NCBI RefSeq assembly: GCF_963169125.1
Contig: NC_084799.1
Span: 105,353,143 to 105,417,142 of the forward strand
Direction: 5' to 3'
DNA from: Humulus lupulus
Taxonomy: Eukaryota; Streptophyta; Magnoliopsida; Rosales; Cannabaceae
DNA length: 64,000 nt
Position numbers and translations under genes: made by a program. Below are positions 43,724-56,175 of this stretch, one piece after another. Within the stretch, counting starts at the first letter, position 1. Every line of letters begins with the position of its first letter. The notes beneath the pieces were generated by a model, which saw only the letters and a list, made by a program, of their open reading frames with translations, searched no databases and was not told where the DNA came from.

Positions 43724-46326
43724 TGTAACGCCCCAACTCCAGGGACCGTTACGATGTGCCTTGTAAACAGTGCTAAACTCGCTAATCGAGTCATTTGGCC
43801 AAAATCGTGTAACTAAGTGTGATTAGCGGTTTAGGGATTAAAATTTTTGGTTAAGATATAACGTGTCATTAGAATGTTTATTATATACATTGGGATCCCA
43901 AAAATATAATTTAGAGGTCTATTACAAGAAAATATTTACAACAGGCCGATCTAAGCGGCAAAACAGGGTTTAACCCTAGTTCCTCTTCAAACCTCGGCCG
44001 TGGTGGTCGAGCAGTTGCATATGTACACGTCGTCACCTAAGCTCTCCAACTCAAGGATGGTCCAGCTTTCTTTTGCCTTTACCTGCACCACATAGCACCC
44101 ATGAGCCGAAGCTCAGCAAGAAAACTTAATATGCTCATGAACAGTTATAACATGTCATCAAATCATAAGGCACACGCCTAGCAAATCATAAGGCACATAA
44201 TGCTGAGTATAACACATCAACCAATGATCATAATAATCATCCAGGGCTTTTAGCCCAATATAGAAGAGTGATAGTGGTATAGTCACTAAGGTGGGTTCCG
44301 TTCCCAATAGCCATGTGACGTCCCAATAGCCATGTGACGTTAGGGTCACCGGGGCTTATAGATAAGTGATCCTTTCACTAGCTTATACAAGATAGGTATC
44401 TGATGAAATAGTCACCAGCATAAACCTGTCGCGTAGATAAGTGATCCTTTCACTAGCTTAGATAGGATAGGTGCATGATGACTAGTCACCAACATAACCT
44501 TCCTCATGACCTTAGAGTCATAACCCTGGAACATCGTTCCTTAGCCATGTGACAAATGGTCACCTAGGCCTTAGGCCCTGGCTCTGAGTAACTAGTCTTA
44601 GACTAACCAATCACTTATAAGTTCATCGACCTTAGGGTTGGTCCAGCGTTAATGCCTTAGAGCCATTCAACGCTGATATCGATTAGATCTAATCTTCATT
44701 CGGCCCTGCGTTCATGACGCTATTGCCGTTTCTGACTATTAGGTCAGTATCCCTGACTAGTCAGTGCCATAAACAAGTAAGCAATGCCACCAAAAATATA
44801 TCACATATATCCAATATTCGAATACAGGGCATTCAGCATGCTTACTCAACAATTACTAGCATAATTAGGACCATGCATAAACACAGAGACTCAAGCTCTG
44901 AACATTCTCATATTCAATAATCATAGCATGCCCTAATCACATATTTCTCGTGCATCACATGCATCATATTTAACCACTTGACATGCCTCAACAATAATCA
45001 TGCATGCCACATTTAATAGTCCAACATGCATCAATAATAACCATGCATGTCATATATACACAGGGTGCAGTTTTCTTACCTTTGGTCCAAGCACAGGTTA
45101 CCAATAAACGAGCCACAAGCACGACCCTGATTCCAAGTCTCTAGTGATAACCTAGTCACAAACATAATATAAAACCTCATCAAAATGAGTAAATAAATAC
45201 TTCCAAACCCAACCCAAGCCTCCGAGACGTCGAATCCCACCCAACTAGGTAGTAGGATCGATCCCAGACCCTTAGAGTTAAGTTCCCATCACAAAAACTC
45301 ACATTTGGCATTTTTTTCCCTTAAGGGCCGCGGCCCTCCAAGGACCATGTCGCGGCCCGCCCCCCTGGTAGAGCCTCCTCCACCTTCTTCAAGCTAGGGC
45401 CACGACGCCCTAGAACAAGGCCGCGACCTAACCTCGCACCAGCCACTTTTCCTCATTTTTCCACTTTTAAAACCTTCCAAAAACCTATACAAACATCTCC
45501 AAATCCCAATATAAAAGTTCCCCAACATCCCCATGATCCAAAACCCATAAAACCCAAACTTCAATTCTAACAAAAACTCATCAAAACACAAAATCCAATT
45601 CAAGCTTAAAAACTTTTAGAAACTTAAAACTTAAAACTTGAATTACCTCCAATTGAGTTGTTTCTAACTAAATCCTCCGGCTAATAAGCTTCTAGTCTTT
45701 CCTAGGATCGCTATGCCTCAATCCTCGCTTGATTCCGAGTCCTAAAACTCAAGTTACCTTCGAAAACACGATAGGGAGACGAAAAGGAAACTTAGAGGGA
45801 GAGAGAACATACAGAATGTTCTTTTATTCTTTTGAAAGGTTACTTCAAGCTTAAGTAGCCTTAACCAAATCCTAATGCTCGGGGTTCCGAAAACACTCCC
45901 AGGGAAAAATTAGTCAAAACCCCCAAAATTTCCCATTGATCTTACTAACTCCCAATTTATCACCAAATATTAATTCACATTACCCAATAACCTGGTAATG
46001 CTCTAAATACCCCTTAACTCACTCCGAGTCAAGAATAAATCCCGCTGTGACTTTCCCACTAGCTTACCTCCAAGGATCGTCTTGTGCTGGGTAACCCTGG
46101 CATAACCAAATAATAATAAAGCACCACACACATATCACATATATGCCAAATATGCCCGAAATGGCCAAAATATGAAAATCACCCAATTACTCATAAATGG
46201 GTTCACATGCATATTTAATACACCTAAACATGCATATTATCATTTAATAACATAATAAATAAATTATGGCCCTCTCGGCCTCCTAATCAAGGTCCTAAAC
46301 CTTATTAGGAAATTTGGGGCATTACA
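43724..46326 (-). repeat. Solo LTR G (2603 bp) inside element M
   Basis: It starts TGTAACGCCCC and ends GGGGCATTACA, flanked by a perfect 5-bp duplication ATCGA (43719-43723, 46327-46331). No internal retrotransposon coding is present, so it is a solo LTR left by LTR-LTR recombination. Its reverse complement resembles the LTRs of elements E and F (CTAATAAGGTTTAGGACCTT near the start). It contains short tandem repeats: an 18-bp duplication (44303-44340) and a ~75-bp duplication around AGATAAGTGATCC (44360, 44435). Confidence 0.92.
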
Positions 46327-46331
46327 ATCGA

Positions 46332-46808
46332 AATGGCATCGATGTGGAATCGAATGAACATCGACCCACAAATTTTTTGCAGAATTTAAACATAATCTTC
46401 CAAAATGATGCACATAGAATCAAATCCATTTTAAGCTACATTTTTGCAAAATAAAGATTAAAAATCAAACCCATTTCATTGATTTTATATATTACGATTC
46501 AATTTTTTTTTTAAAAACCCACAAAAACTGACTTACCGTTGCCGGCGATGGAGAAGAAGGTGGCGACGGCGGCTATGACGAGAGAGAGAGCTTCACCTGA
46601 GAGAGATGGTGAGAGTGTGAGGGGTCTGAGAGGTTGAGAGAAAATTCGACTGAGAGAGAAATGAGAGAGTTCGGCTGGGATGAGAGTGTTTAATGCTAGG
46701 GGTGTTTTTGTCCAAAAAATTAGAAATGGCATATATTTGGGAGAGTAAGTTATGTCGGCATTTAAAAAAAATTAAGTATGTTGTAGGATATATAGTGTAA
46801 AATTTCCC
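46332..46808 (-). other. Right terminus of element M: array end, 5' leader exon and terminal repeat
   Basis: After the array ends (46366) comes AT-rich intron, then on the minus strand a CT-rich leader exon whose GTAAGT donor lies at about 46531-46536 (after CGCCGGCAACG). It would splice to the acceptor just upstream of ATG 42924. The exon mirrors the leader of the transposase gene on the left. Short open frames here are not domains. Confidence 0.65.
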
Positions 46809-46816
46809 TTTCGGAA

Positions 46817-48161
46817 TGGGGGGCTAGCCCGCCTATTCCTAGGGCCAGCACTGATAAAAACCTAGTAGTTTAAATGGAAGCTCACATAATAAAGGCTTTT
46901 GATTTTGAATCCCATTAGAGCATCAAAAGTAGACTCAACAATACAAAAAGAAGTAGCGCATTTTTTATCAAGTTGCATTCCATGCCTTACCAAATTTACT
47001 TTAGTGGGAATTCAATTCAAAGATTCCTTCCAAAGAAATAGTTTGATGTTTGCAGGATTATTAAGGGACCAAAGGTAGCTCCACCAAGGTGACAACCTAG
47101 AAGAGGAAGAGTCTTGTTCCACACCCTTTGCTCGAACCCATTACTCACTCTTTACTGTGTACAGTCTGGAATTTTCAAAATGCTAAATGAGACTATTCGC
47201 CTTACTTAGGAAGACCATAGTATAGAAAAATATAGTTCTAGCTCTATCTTCACTAAATGATCGTCGAATTAAGTCTTCGTTCCAAACACCTAGCTGATTA
47301 TCTTTAAGCATAACAATTGAACCAACTAAGAGGTAACACCCGAATAGAGGTGGACAAACACACATCTTTTTTTGAGGATCCACTTATCAATGTATATATA
47401 TATATATATAAATGTCTTTGTCATCTCCAACATGCCAACAAGTGTCCGACTTCAATAAATCTCTAACTTATAAAATGCTTCTCTAAATATAAGAAGCAGA
47501 TGAAGTAGGCTTCATTTGTAGAAAGGAAGAGTGAGAGTAAGAGGGCCCTTAAATATGATTTTCCTTTTTTCTATCACATCTTAGAATTACTATCACTTAA
47601 TAGTCTATAGTTCTAAGTAGTTGAGGTAATTTGTAATTAGAGATGGGGTCATAGTTATCTTTAATTATAATGAAGAATATATCTTAGATTAAATGAATTA
47701 CGTGTTTTATGAATTTATTGTTTGAATCAACCTATCTCCATAAAACTTGATGTTTTTACTAAATTAAATCTTTGGTTATTTTTCTATAGGCTATTTAGTA
47801 AAAATAATTAAATAATAGTACTTACCTTTGATTAGTTACATAAAGTAGATTGAGATAATGATGACTTCAGTGTTCTCTATGGTTAAAATTTGATAGAGAA
47901 TAGAAAACAATATTGTTACTAAAAACTTAAATGAGTATTTAGTCATCTCTTAACTATCTTTGATCATTGAATTCATTTTTCTTAATTAATGTTCTTATTT
48001 CTTTTTAATTCTTAAAACCATTAAACCCTTTTTATTAATGATTTGATTTTGAATAATAATTTGATTGAATATTCCTCGTGTATCGACTCTTATTATTACT
48101 ATTCTAATATAGTTGGTAAAATATAAAAAGATAATCATTATATTTGATATGGTAAATGGCA
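46817..48161. other. Non-coding DNA without a recognisable gene
   Basis: About 1.3 kb of AT-rich sequence with a short TA microsatellite (47393-47411). I find no domain, RNA gene or repeat pair. Confidence 0.6.
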
Positions 48162-48640
48162 TGTGGAACACCACAATACTTGAAAACGTAATTACTTTAT
48201 TATTACAAAAGTAATTTCACCAAGACTTGAATACAATATTTTACCACAACACACTCTACACACTTTGTTTTGGAGCACTCACTTAATAACTTCTCTCACA
48301 CTCTTTTTAGACACACTTATATAGTATTCACTTAGACTCACACTTTTGAGACACTCTTTTAAACACACTTTGCTACAACCTTGGATACACTTGAAAGGGA
48401 CCTAAGGTCCCTATTTATATTGTTATAAAGTCGGTTGCCATAACCTACTATTATATGCTAGAAATTTCTAGCGAATTGTATGACTAAAAACTCTTGAAGC
48501 TTCTACAAAGCATGCCCATTTTCTAGACATCTTAGATAAACTAATAGTTCAATGGGCTTGGCCCAAAATGCTAGAACATCTAGCTATTATATTATTTCTA
48601 GGAAATTCTAGAACTATTAAATTCGGTGGTGACTTTAACA
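48162..48640 (-). repeat. 3' LTR of the copia fragment (~479 bp)
   Basis: On the minus strand it starts TGTTAAAGTCACC right after the polypurine tract and probably ends GTTCCACA. TATAAATA (complement 48412-48419) is a likely promoter. The outer end is uncertain because there is no second LTR to compare. Confidence 0.7.
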
Positions 48641-48647
48641 CTCCCCC

Positions 48648-49846
48648 TCAACACCGACTCTTCATATTGAGTTGTTCTCTAAGTTTCTCAAATCTTGTAG
48701 CATTAAGTCCTTTAGTAAACAAGTCTGCTACCTGGTCTTCGCTCTTTACTTTGTGCATCTCTAGCTCTTCTTCCAGTACTTTTTCTCTCAGAAAATGATA
48801 ATGCACTTCCACATGCTTTGTTCGAGCATGAAAAATTGGATTTTCTGCTAGGCGAATAGCAGATTGATTATCACAATAAAGCGACATTGCATAATCTGTT
48901 AACTGATGTAGATCCTTCATCAGTTGCATCAACCATGAACTTTCCTGAGCTGCCATTACTGTTGCTCTATATTCTGCTTCAGTGGTTGACAAGGACATTG
49001 TTGGTTGCCTTTTGCTACACCAAGACACAACTCCAAATCCAAGTTGAATACATACCCAGTTGTTGATCGGCGAGTATCATGATCTCTAGCATACTCAACA
49101 TCACAGTATCCAACTATCTTAACCTCATCACATTTCTTATAAAAGAGACCGCAGTCAATGGTATCTTTGACATACCTTAGCATTCGTCGTACTGCTTCCA
49201 AATGAGGTTTCTTTGGGTGTTGCATATACCGACTTTCTACGCCAACTGCATAGGAGATATCTGGTCGAGTCAATGTTAGATAAATTAGACTACCAACCAG
49301 CCTTCGGTACATTGCTCCGTCTTGTAAGTCATTCCCTTCATGCACGCATAACTTGGCATTAGTTTCCATAGGTGTTGAGATGGGCTTGCACTCGAGCATT
49401 CCAAACCTTTGCAATAAATCTCTTGCGTACTTTTGTTGACAGAGAAATAAACCTTCCTTAGTTCGGTCAACTTCTAATCCAAGTTCCTTCATTTGAAAGC
49501 AAACTAACATGTTCTCCTTTGTTTGGAAAATGTCCGCTTCATCATCGCCAGTGATGATGAGGTCATCAACATATACCAAAAGAACTGCGATCTTTGCTTC
49601 TTTTACTTTAAAAAATAAGCTTGAATATGCATGTGCCATGACATATCCACTCTCCACTAAGAACTCAACCATCTTGCCATACCATTCTCTTGGAGCCTGC
49701 TTCAATCCATAGAGCGCCTTTTTCAGTTTACAAACATACTCAGGATGATCTTTATCCTCAAATCCTCTTGGTTGGACCATGTATATTTCTCGATCTACCT
49801 CTCCATGTAGAAATGCGTTCTTCACATCCATCTGCCAATGGTGCAC
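48648..49846 (-). pseudogene. pol: Copia RT and RNase H, broken
   Basis: RT motifs of the copia type: [46 protein letters not shown] (catalytic Asp pair intact). After MKELG a short deletion has removed the usual linker before [18 protein letters not shown]. RNase H ([40 protein letters not shown]) lies in another frame after a shift near 49025. The upstream two thirds of pol are absent. Confidence 0.9.
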
Positions 49847-50301
49847 CAGCCAAAAATATTGGAGCAATTAACCAGAACCAGACAACCAATGGTAGTGGTA
49901 ACAAGAATAATCAGAATGGTGGAAAACGAAATAATAATTCCAATGGTGGCAAAAATAATGATAACAAACGGGAAAAGACCAATGACAAGCCACAAGATTA
50001 CACTTCTCATTTTACCACATACTTTACGCTCTTAGGGTCACAAGCAGAAGTCTTTCAAGCTACACATGCTGAAGTGCGCTACAGGAAACCAAATCTCATT
50101 AAGAAGGATATAAGCAAGAGAGACACAAACAAGTTTTGCTGCTTCCATAACAACTATGGACATCACACTAATGAGTGTAACCAACATAAAAACGAAATCG
50201 AGTTCCTCATTCGTCAAAATCATCAGGCCATGAGAAGATACATTCAACGACATGCTGAACAAAATCCCTCTGCTGCTGGAACTCCTGATGCACCATCCTA
50301 A
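49847..50301 (+). pseudogene. gag: C-terminal Gag fragment of element D
   Basis: An Asn-rich linker is followed by FTTYFTLLGSQAEVFQAT and the knuckle CCFHNNYGHHTNEC, then KNEIEFLIRQ and RRYIQRHAEQN. It is closely related to the Gag of element C (FTNYTALVETRGEVYQAT, CRYHNDYGHDTNEC). It lacks the Gag core and ends at TAA 50299. Confidence 0.88.
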
Positions 50302-50371
50302 TCAAAGTCGGTCAAATATACATAAACAACTCAAGTGTCAAATTAAACCATTATAATGAGTTTATGTAAGG

Positions 50372-50880
50372 CTGGTCGTAATGCACGATTTGACCATTTT
50401 TTTATGATCAACTATTTTTATTGTATTTACTGGTCGTAAGGCATGTTTTGCCCATTGAATAACCACTAGTCATTTTTATTTAAAAGTGTTGCTTGTAAGG
50501 CACGATTTTTCCCATCTTCACGTGACCAACTACATTTATTTTGTATGTGTTTACTGATTGTAGGGCACTATTTGCCCATTTTTAAACAACCAGATACATT
50601 TTCTATGATCTATACTTTGTAAAGTTGGTTTTCTGGCACGCGTAACCCATTTTTAACAACCTGTGTTTATTATTTTAGAAATCTAAGATCACTAATAGTA
50701 TGGCATGTTTTGCCCACTTTGGAAGCAATTAGTTATCTATATTCTTTATTTTGTGTTTTCAGGTCATAAGACACGATTTTGCCCAAATTTTATATAGAAT
50801 AGTTATTTTTACAATTGTCAATTGATCAAAAGGCATGATTTGCCTATTTTAAAATGATTAGTTATTTATAAGGCCAAAAC
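50372..50880 (+). repeat. Degenerate ~60-bp tandem array in element D
   Basis: Units of 58-62 bp begin CTGGTCGTAAKGCAYG or close variants (50372, 50430, 50492, 50554), each with a TTTGCCCATTT block and an AACCA(G/C)T block. Later copies are more diverged. Confidence 0.8.
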
Positions 50881-51086
50881 CAATTATTGGTTTCTCGTAC
50901 AGCCAAGATTTTGTCCAAGTTATTACGAGTTATCTACAAGTGAGTGTGCTAGTACATTCAATTTGCCAACTATTGTGATTATAACAAGTATTTCTTAGCA
51001 TGTATGGTTCCACTATCTCTGTATATTTTATATGTGATATGTTCCGAACAACTAGGTTAAATTCAAACAGGCTTTGGTTATTTGGC

Positions 51087-51124
51087 AAGTGACCAAGGAC
51101 TTACCTTCTCGATCACTTGGGGGG
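51087..51124 (+). other. Hairpin with internal polypurine tract, element D
   Basis: AAGTGACCAAGGA (51087-51099) faces TTCTCGATCACTT (51106-51118), a mismatched stem, followed by six Gs (51119-51124). It is the counterpart of the modules in B and C. Confidence 0.7.
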
Positions 51125-51351
51125 CACATAGAATATACATCACCATAACGTAAGCAAAAGAGTAAAAAGTACAACTATAAGTGCTTAGAATTTTTTTCAA
51201 AATTTATAAAGTGTTGGTGCTTCATTTGTTTGTTCAAACACTAAAGAGGAAAAAATGACAAGTATGGCATGAAAATTTTGTTCCAAGGAAAACATATATA
51301 GAAATTAATTTTTCTATCTAGAAAAATGGATGAGAAACATATTGTATGTAA

Positions 51352-53587
51352 TGTAACGCCCTACTTCCTTAGAGCCGTTACTAAGTGAGTTTTAAGACAA
51401 AACAGTGTGCAATGAACTCGCTAACTGAGGTTTTGAAACAAAAGTGTGACTAATTAAAAGTTAAGGCTGTAATCTTAGAAAAATGCATTGACTTAATAAA
51501 AACTTCTAGTATTAAACAATTAGGATCCCAAAGTAAGATTTGAAAACTATTTACATCTTGAAATAAGTTTACAATTGATCAGTTATAAAAATCATAGATT
51601 ATTACAGCCATTTTCAAATAAACCCCCAACCAAAGCAGTCGGGCAGGCCAAAAATGTACGCGTCGCTTCACGCTCTCCGTACTCATGGTTGGTTGACTCA
51701 GTCATTGCCCTTACCTGCAACACGGAGCACCCGTGAGCCGAAGCCCAGCAAGAAAACTCATGCAGAGCATAACATATGCAATTTATATAGTTTATCATAA
51801 CAGATAATCCACATATAAACAAGTCAACCATTAGACTAAGCAAACACGGCCATGCCGCCCCCGAAGCCTTACTGAAGCCTGGGGTCTCGGCCTTCACCGT
51901 AGGGATACCAACCGTATCCCCTGGGTCCTACCCTGACCATAGCATCCCATGTGCTAGGTGTTACTTCCGGCCCCGCTGCCGTTCTCGGCCATAGCCGTTC
52001 ATTTCACTATAATCATATATAGCATAAATCAAACAACATTCAAACAAATATCAATTCATTTAAATCTGCACCCTAACATGTAATGCACTATAGGGCCGTG
52101 CCCTGCAATCATCTCATCATGCAACATGCAATATAGGGCCGTGCCCCGCAATCACACTATGGGCCCACGCCCCATCCTACGTGTGTTATAGTTTTCTTAC
52201 TTGTACTCTGAGCTTCCTAATGCACTAAAGCTGCGAGCACGGTCCTCTAGCACGAGCCTCTCCAATATCCTAGTCACAACACACATGAAACACCCTTTAA
52301 TACTAATCAATTCAAAACCACTTCCCGGGACCAATCCCACTCTCGGGACTCCCAAAACCTTAAAACAACACCCCGGAGACATCCCCCGAACCCCCGGAGC
52401 AAAGGCCTAAAATTGCCAAAAATGATATCCTGAAATTGGCCTTGTGCCGCGGCACCCAGCAAGTCAGGGGCTACTCGCCGCGGCACGCAAAAACTGTGTC
52501 GCGACACGCCTACGCAGGCCCAGAATTCTAGGTTTTTCCTCTGCATTTCATCATCCAAAACACTCCCAAATCATCCCCAAACTCACACCTAAGTCCCAAA
52601 ATCAATTCAAAACCCCACATAGACCATTTAACAACTCAGAAACACAATCAAAGAAACCCAAACACACAATCAAATCCCCAAAATCCACATCTTTGATTTT
52701 CAACTTCAGAAAATATAAAACCCAAAACCAAACTTAAACCATGCTTAAATTACTCAAACCATAACAGAAACAAGCCTTAAAATTGCATAGAACCTTACCT
52801 TGAATGAAGAATCCAACCTTAAGCTTCCTTGGTTCATCCCCTAAGTCTTCAAGTTCCAGCTCCCTTCTTCTTCTTCATGCCCTAGGTTTTTCCCTCTCCT
52901 TTTTCTTCTCTTCAATTTATCAAAGCATCAAATGACCAAGCCCCCAAACTGTGTACCCCTTAATACCCAGCTGCAATATATCAATTTCCCAGCCAAATGA
53001 CCATTTTACCCCTTCATCAAAACCCTTTGCTAACTACACCTCAAGGGCACTCTAGTCCTTTCTCCTACATTGCAATTCTCCCATTTCTTTCACCTAAACT
53101 TGTTACTCTCAGCAGTAACTAATGGTTACCCAGGTTACTAAATCTCCAATAACCATTAACCACCAATTCTCTACTTAACCATAAAATTCCCGAGGTACCC
53201 CTTGGCTCCTCCCGAGCCGGGTATAGAAATCCCGTTGTGACTCTTAAGTTAACTAGCTCTCTAGGACCGTCTCGACACGTGCATCACAATAATAACACCA
53301 CACTCACGTGGTACAATTCACAGAATACAATTATCACATATATGCCCTCAGCGGGCTAAAATTACCAATTTACCCCTATCATGCAAACGGGGTCCACATG
53401 CATAATTATTTCACCTAACATGCATACTAACCATGTAGTCATGCATCTAAATGTTCAATTAGTCATATAACATGATTTAAATCATAACCATGCATTAAAC
53501 TCATAAAATCACACATAAATTCTATTATGCCCTCCAGGCACACTAATCAAGGCCCTTAAGCCTTATTAGCGATTTTGGGTCGTTACA
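51352..53587 (-). repeat. Solo LTR F (2236 bp)
   Basis: Begins TGTAACGCCCTAC, ends TTTTGGGTCGTTACA, and is flanked by a perfect 5-bp duplication TGTAA (51347-51351, 53588-53592). Its reverse complement aligns along its length with the LTRs of element E, but clearly diverged. GGGC-N-GCCC repeats lie at 52094-52172. A short + frame at 52444-52737 is low complexity. Confidence 0.92.
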
Positions 53588-53675
53588 TGTAATGCAAGAA
53601 AAATATTACAATAATAGCTAAGATTAAACGGTGCTCGGTCAATTATTGCCTTTACACAACAGACCTTATGGTCCG

Positions 53676-55837
53676 TGTAGCGTCCCAAATTTGCTAATAA
53701 GGTTTAGGGCCTTGATTAGCGTGCCTAGAGGGCAATAATTGATTTAATTACGTTACTATATGATTTTGATGATTATGTGATTTGAAATGCATGTTTAGGT
53801 GAATTAAATATGCATGTGGTCCCATTTGGCTATTAGGGGTATATTTGTAATTTTAGCCTGTTGAGGGCATAAATGTAATATTTGTGTGTATTGTGATTGA
53901 TACCACGAGTGAGTGGTGATATATTTGTGATGCACGATCCGAGACGGTCCTAGGGAGCAGTTTAGCTAAAAAGTCACAACGATGTCAAATACCCGGCTCG
54001 GGAGGAGCCTAGGGGTATTTTGGGAACGTAATATGTGTTCGGGATTTCTCGAGTAATGAGTAGTAATTTAGTAATTATTTGGACATTTCGAGATTAAACA
54101 GGAATTTATAGGAATACTCGAGGAATTAGAGGGATTTTTCAAATGATGGAATCGCCCTTGGTGGCACTTGAAGGTTTAGATAAGCTTAAGGGGTATTTTG
54201 GCCTTTTGGCTAAGGAGGGGTTTGATCACTTAGGCAGCTTAGGTCCTAGGATCATTTAGAAGGAAAACATAAGTCTCTCTTAGCTTCTCTCTCTCCTTCA
54301 TATTCGGTTCTCTCTCTCCCTCTCTTTGGTGTTTGAAAATTTTGGAGAAATCAAGCCTAGGAATTTGAAGCTAGAGGCTTGCTGAGCTTGGGGACAATTG
54401 AAGTTTGTGGCAACTAGAGTTTAGCTCAGGCCAAAGTTAACTCAGAGGTAAGGGATTAAAGCATGTTTTTGTTTAAAATTTCACTGTTTTGTTAGATTTT
54501 TGGAATTGGAACCTGGGTGATTGAATTTAGGCTATGATGAGGCTTTTTGTTGGATTTTTGGATGTTAAAACTAGTTATGTTGTTTCGGTATGAATCCTAG
54601 GCAAAATTCTAGGATTAAGGCTTGGAATTAGTAAGTTTCAAGGAGTTTAGCTCGTGAAAATGCATGGGAAATCTAGGTTTGGAGGCTCGATCTACGGTGT
54701 GTGTCAAAGAGGCTAGAAAGCCTCTGTCTGCCTAGGTGCGCTGCAGCCCGTGTCCCTCAGCAGAGAGGCATTTTTCCTCTGACTTGAGCATGCTACGACC
54801 CTTAAGGGGATGGGTCATAGCTCAAATGCAAGATATTGGCTGTTTGAAGGTTTTTAGCTGGGGAACCCAAATGTTAAGGCTCGGGAAGGATTTTACAACC
54901 CGGTTTGGTAGAATCCAAGGTCCTGGAGGCTAGAATTATATCTCGAAGTTATTTATTGGTTTAGAACTTGATGGATGGCTATTATGAGTATGTTGTGACT
55001 ATGTTTTCAATGAGGCTTGGGTTAGAGGACTGTGCTCGGGATTGCGGTGCTTGGATAGCTTGGGACACAGGTAAGAAAATTGTTGTACCCATAGAGTGGG
55101 GTGTGGCCCTATTGTTTGTATTGCAGGGCATGGCCCTATTGATTGAATTGTAGGGCGTAGCCCTATTACTTATGTTTAGTATATGTTTAAATATCTATTT
55201 ATATTATGCTATGTAATGCATATTTGTGAGGAAACAATGAAGGCCGAGAATGGCAGGAAGCCAAGTACAGCAAGGAGCCAGGAATGGCATTGAGCACGCG
55301 AAGTGCAGGCCGTTAGGGTGAGACCCTCCTAGGATGTTGGAGTCATCCTCTCGGTGGAGACTGTGAACCCAGGGCCTGGTAAAGCGCCTAGGACGACATG
55401 GCCGCTATGTGTTTAGCCTATTGGCTGCTTTGTTATATGCTGTTGATAGATATGCATATGTTATCTGTTTTGTGTTGAGTTTTCTTGCTGGGCTTTGGCT
55501 CACGGGTGCTCTATGGTGCAGGTAAGGGAAAGGGAAAGGTCGACCAACCATGAGTATGGAGAGCGTGGAGCGACAGATCATGTTAGGTCTACCTGGCTAC
55601 CACGACCAGGGTTATTTTTGGAAGATGTAATGTATTGGTATAGATTTGTCACCTAAGTCGACCTTAAATGTATTTTGAGATGTAAAGTATTTTCTAAACA
55701 ATATTTTGGGATCCCAAATGTATGACTCTTTATGTTTTCAGTGGATGACCACACTTTTAACCTAAAACCTCGATTAGCGAGCTAATGGCACATTTTAAAC
55801 TCACTTAGTTATGAATCTAAGGAAGTAGGGCGTTACA
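53676..55837 (+). repeat. 5' LTR of element E (2162 bp)
   Basis: Starts TGTAGCGTCCC and ends GTAGGGCGTTACA. Contains three GGGCRTRGCCC-type repeats at 55098-55167 and CT-rich sequence near 54290-54330. Confidence 0.92.
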
Positions 55838-55840
55838 ACT

Positions 55841-55852
55841 TGGTATTAGAGC
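55841..55852 (+). other. Primer-binding site of element E (initiator-Met tRNA type)
   Basis: TGGTATTAGAGC, three bases after the LTR, differs by one base from the standard plant initiator-tRNA-Met site TGGTATCAGAGC. Confidence 0.85.
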
Positions 55853-56175
55853 AAGCCAAGGTTTATGGTTCCTGGAGATTGACCGAACATGTACATTCGC
55901 TGCTAGTGACAAGCTCGACTCAGGGTTGGTTTGTAATTATTGAATTATATGCTTGATTGATTGTTAAAGTGCCTTATTTGCCTGAATATTTTAATAGAGT
56001 GTGATGAATGAGTTGACATATTCATGATACTAGGGCATGGCCCCCTTGATTGTTGTATGCTATTTGTGATATGTGGATTTGCTGATTGTGGTTGGTTGAT
56101 GAATTTGGGAGGTGGTTTTGGATGTTGTTATCATGCCTGATAAGCGGCATCATTGATTGCAGGCATATTGTGATA

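Larger units (their letters stand above)
38023..46808. mobile_element. Element M: Mutator-like element with transposase and DUF1985/ULP-like genes
   Basis: The ends GAGAAATTTTACACTATA (38023) and its inverted copy (GGGAAATTTTACAC, read from 46808) are flanked by a perfect 8-bp duplication TTTCGGAA (38015-38022, 46809-46816). The termini are extended: CT-rich leaders, a leader exon with splice donor, and TCGA arrays are mirrored on both sides. Inside are a + strand Mutator-type transposase gene and a convergent minus-strand gene of the DUF1985/ULP type. This gene pair is known from KI (Kaonashi) MULEs. A solo LTR (43724-46326) sits inside. Both genes are damaged, so this copy is non-autonomous. 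Confidence 0.9.
48162..49846 (-). mobile_element. Truncated Ty1/copia element, minus strand
   Basis: The 3' part of a copia element: RT/RNase H coding, a polypurine tract (complement of 48641-48647, GAGGGGGAG-type) and a 3' LTR. Gag, protease and integrase and the 5' LTR are missing. The sequence ends abruptly near 49846, where it meets the Gag of a different (Tat) element. Confidence 0.9.

Noticed and set aside
45300..45603. Possible minus-strand gene in solo LTR G
   Set aside because: Low-complexity translation and location within an LTR; no domain.
47183..47383. Minus-strand frame in the region after element M
   Set aside because: Short, no domain, and next to a TA microsatellite; no evidence of a host gene.
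52444..52737. 97-codon Pro/Lys/Ser-rich frame in solo LTR F
   Set aside because: Composition follows the local CA-rich sequence; no domain or gene context.
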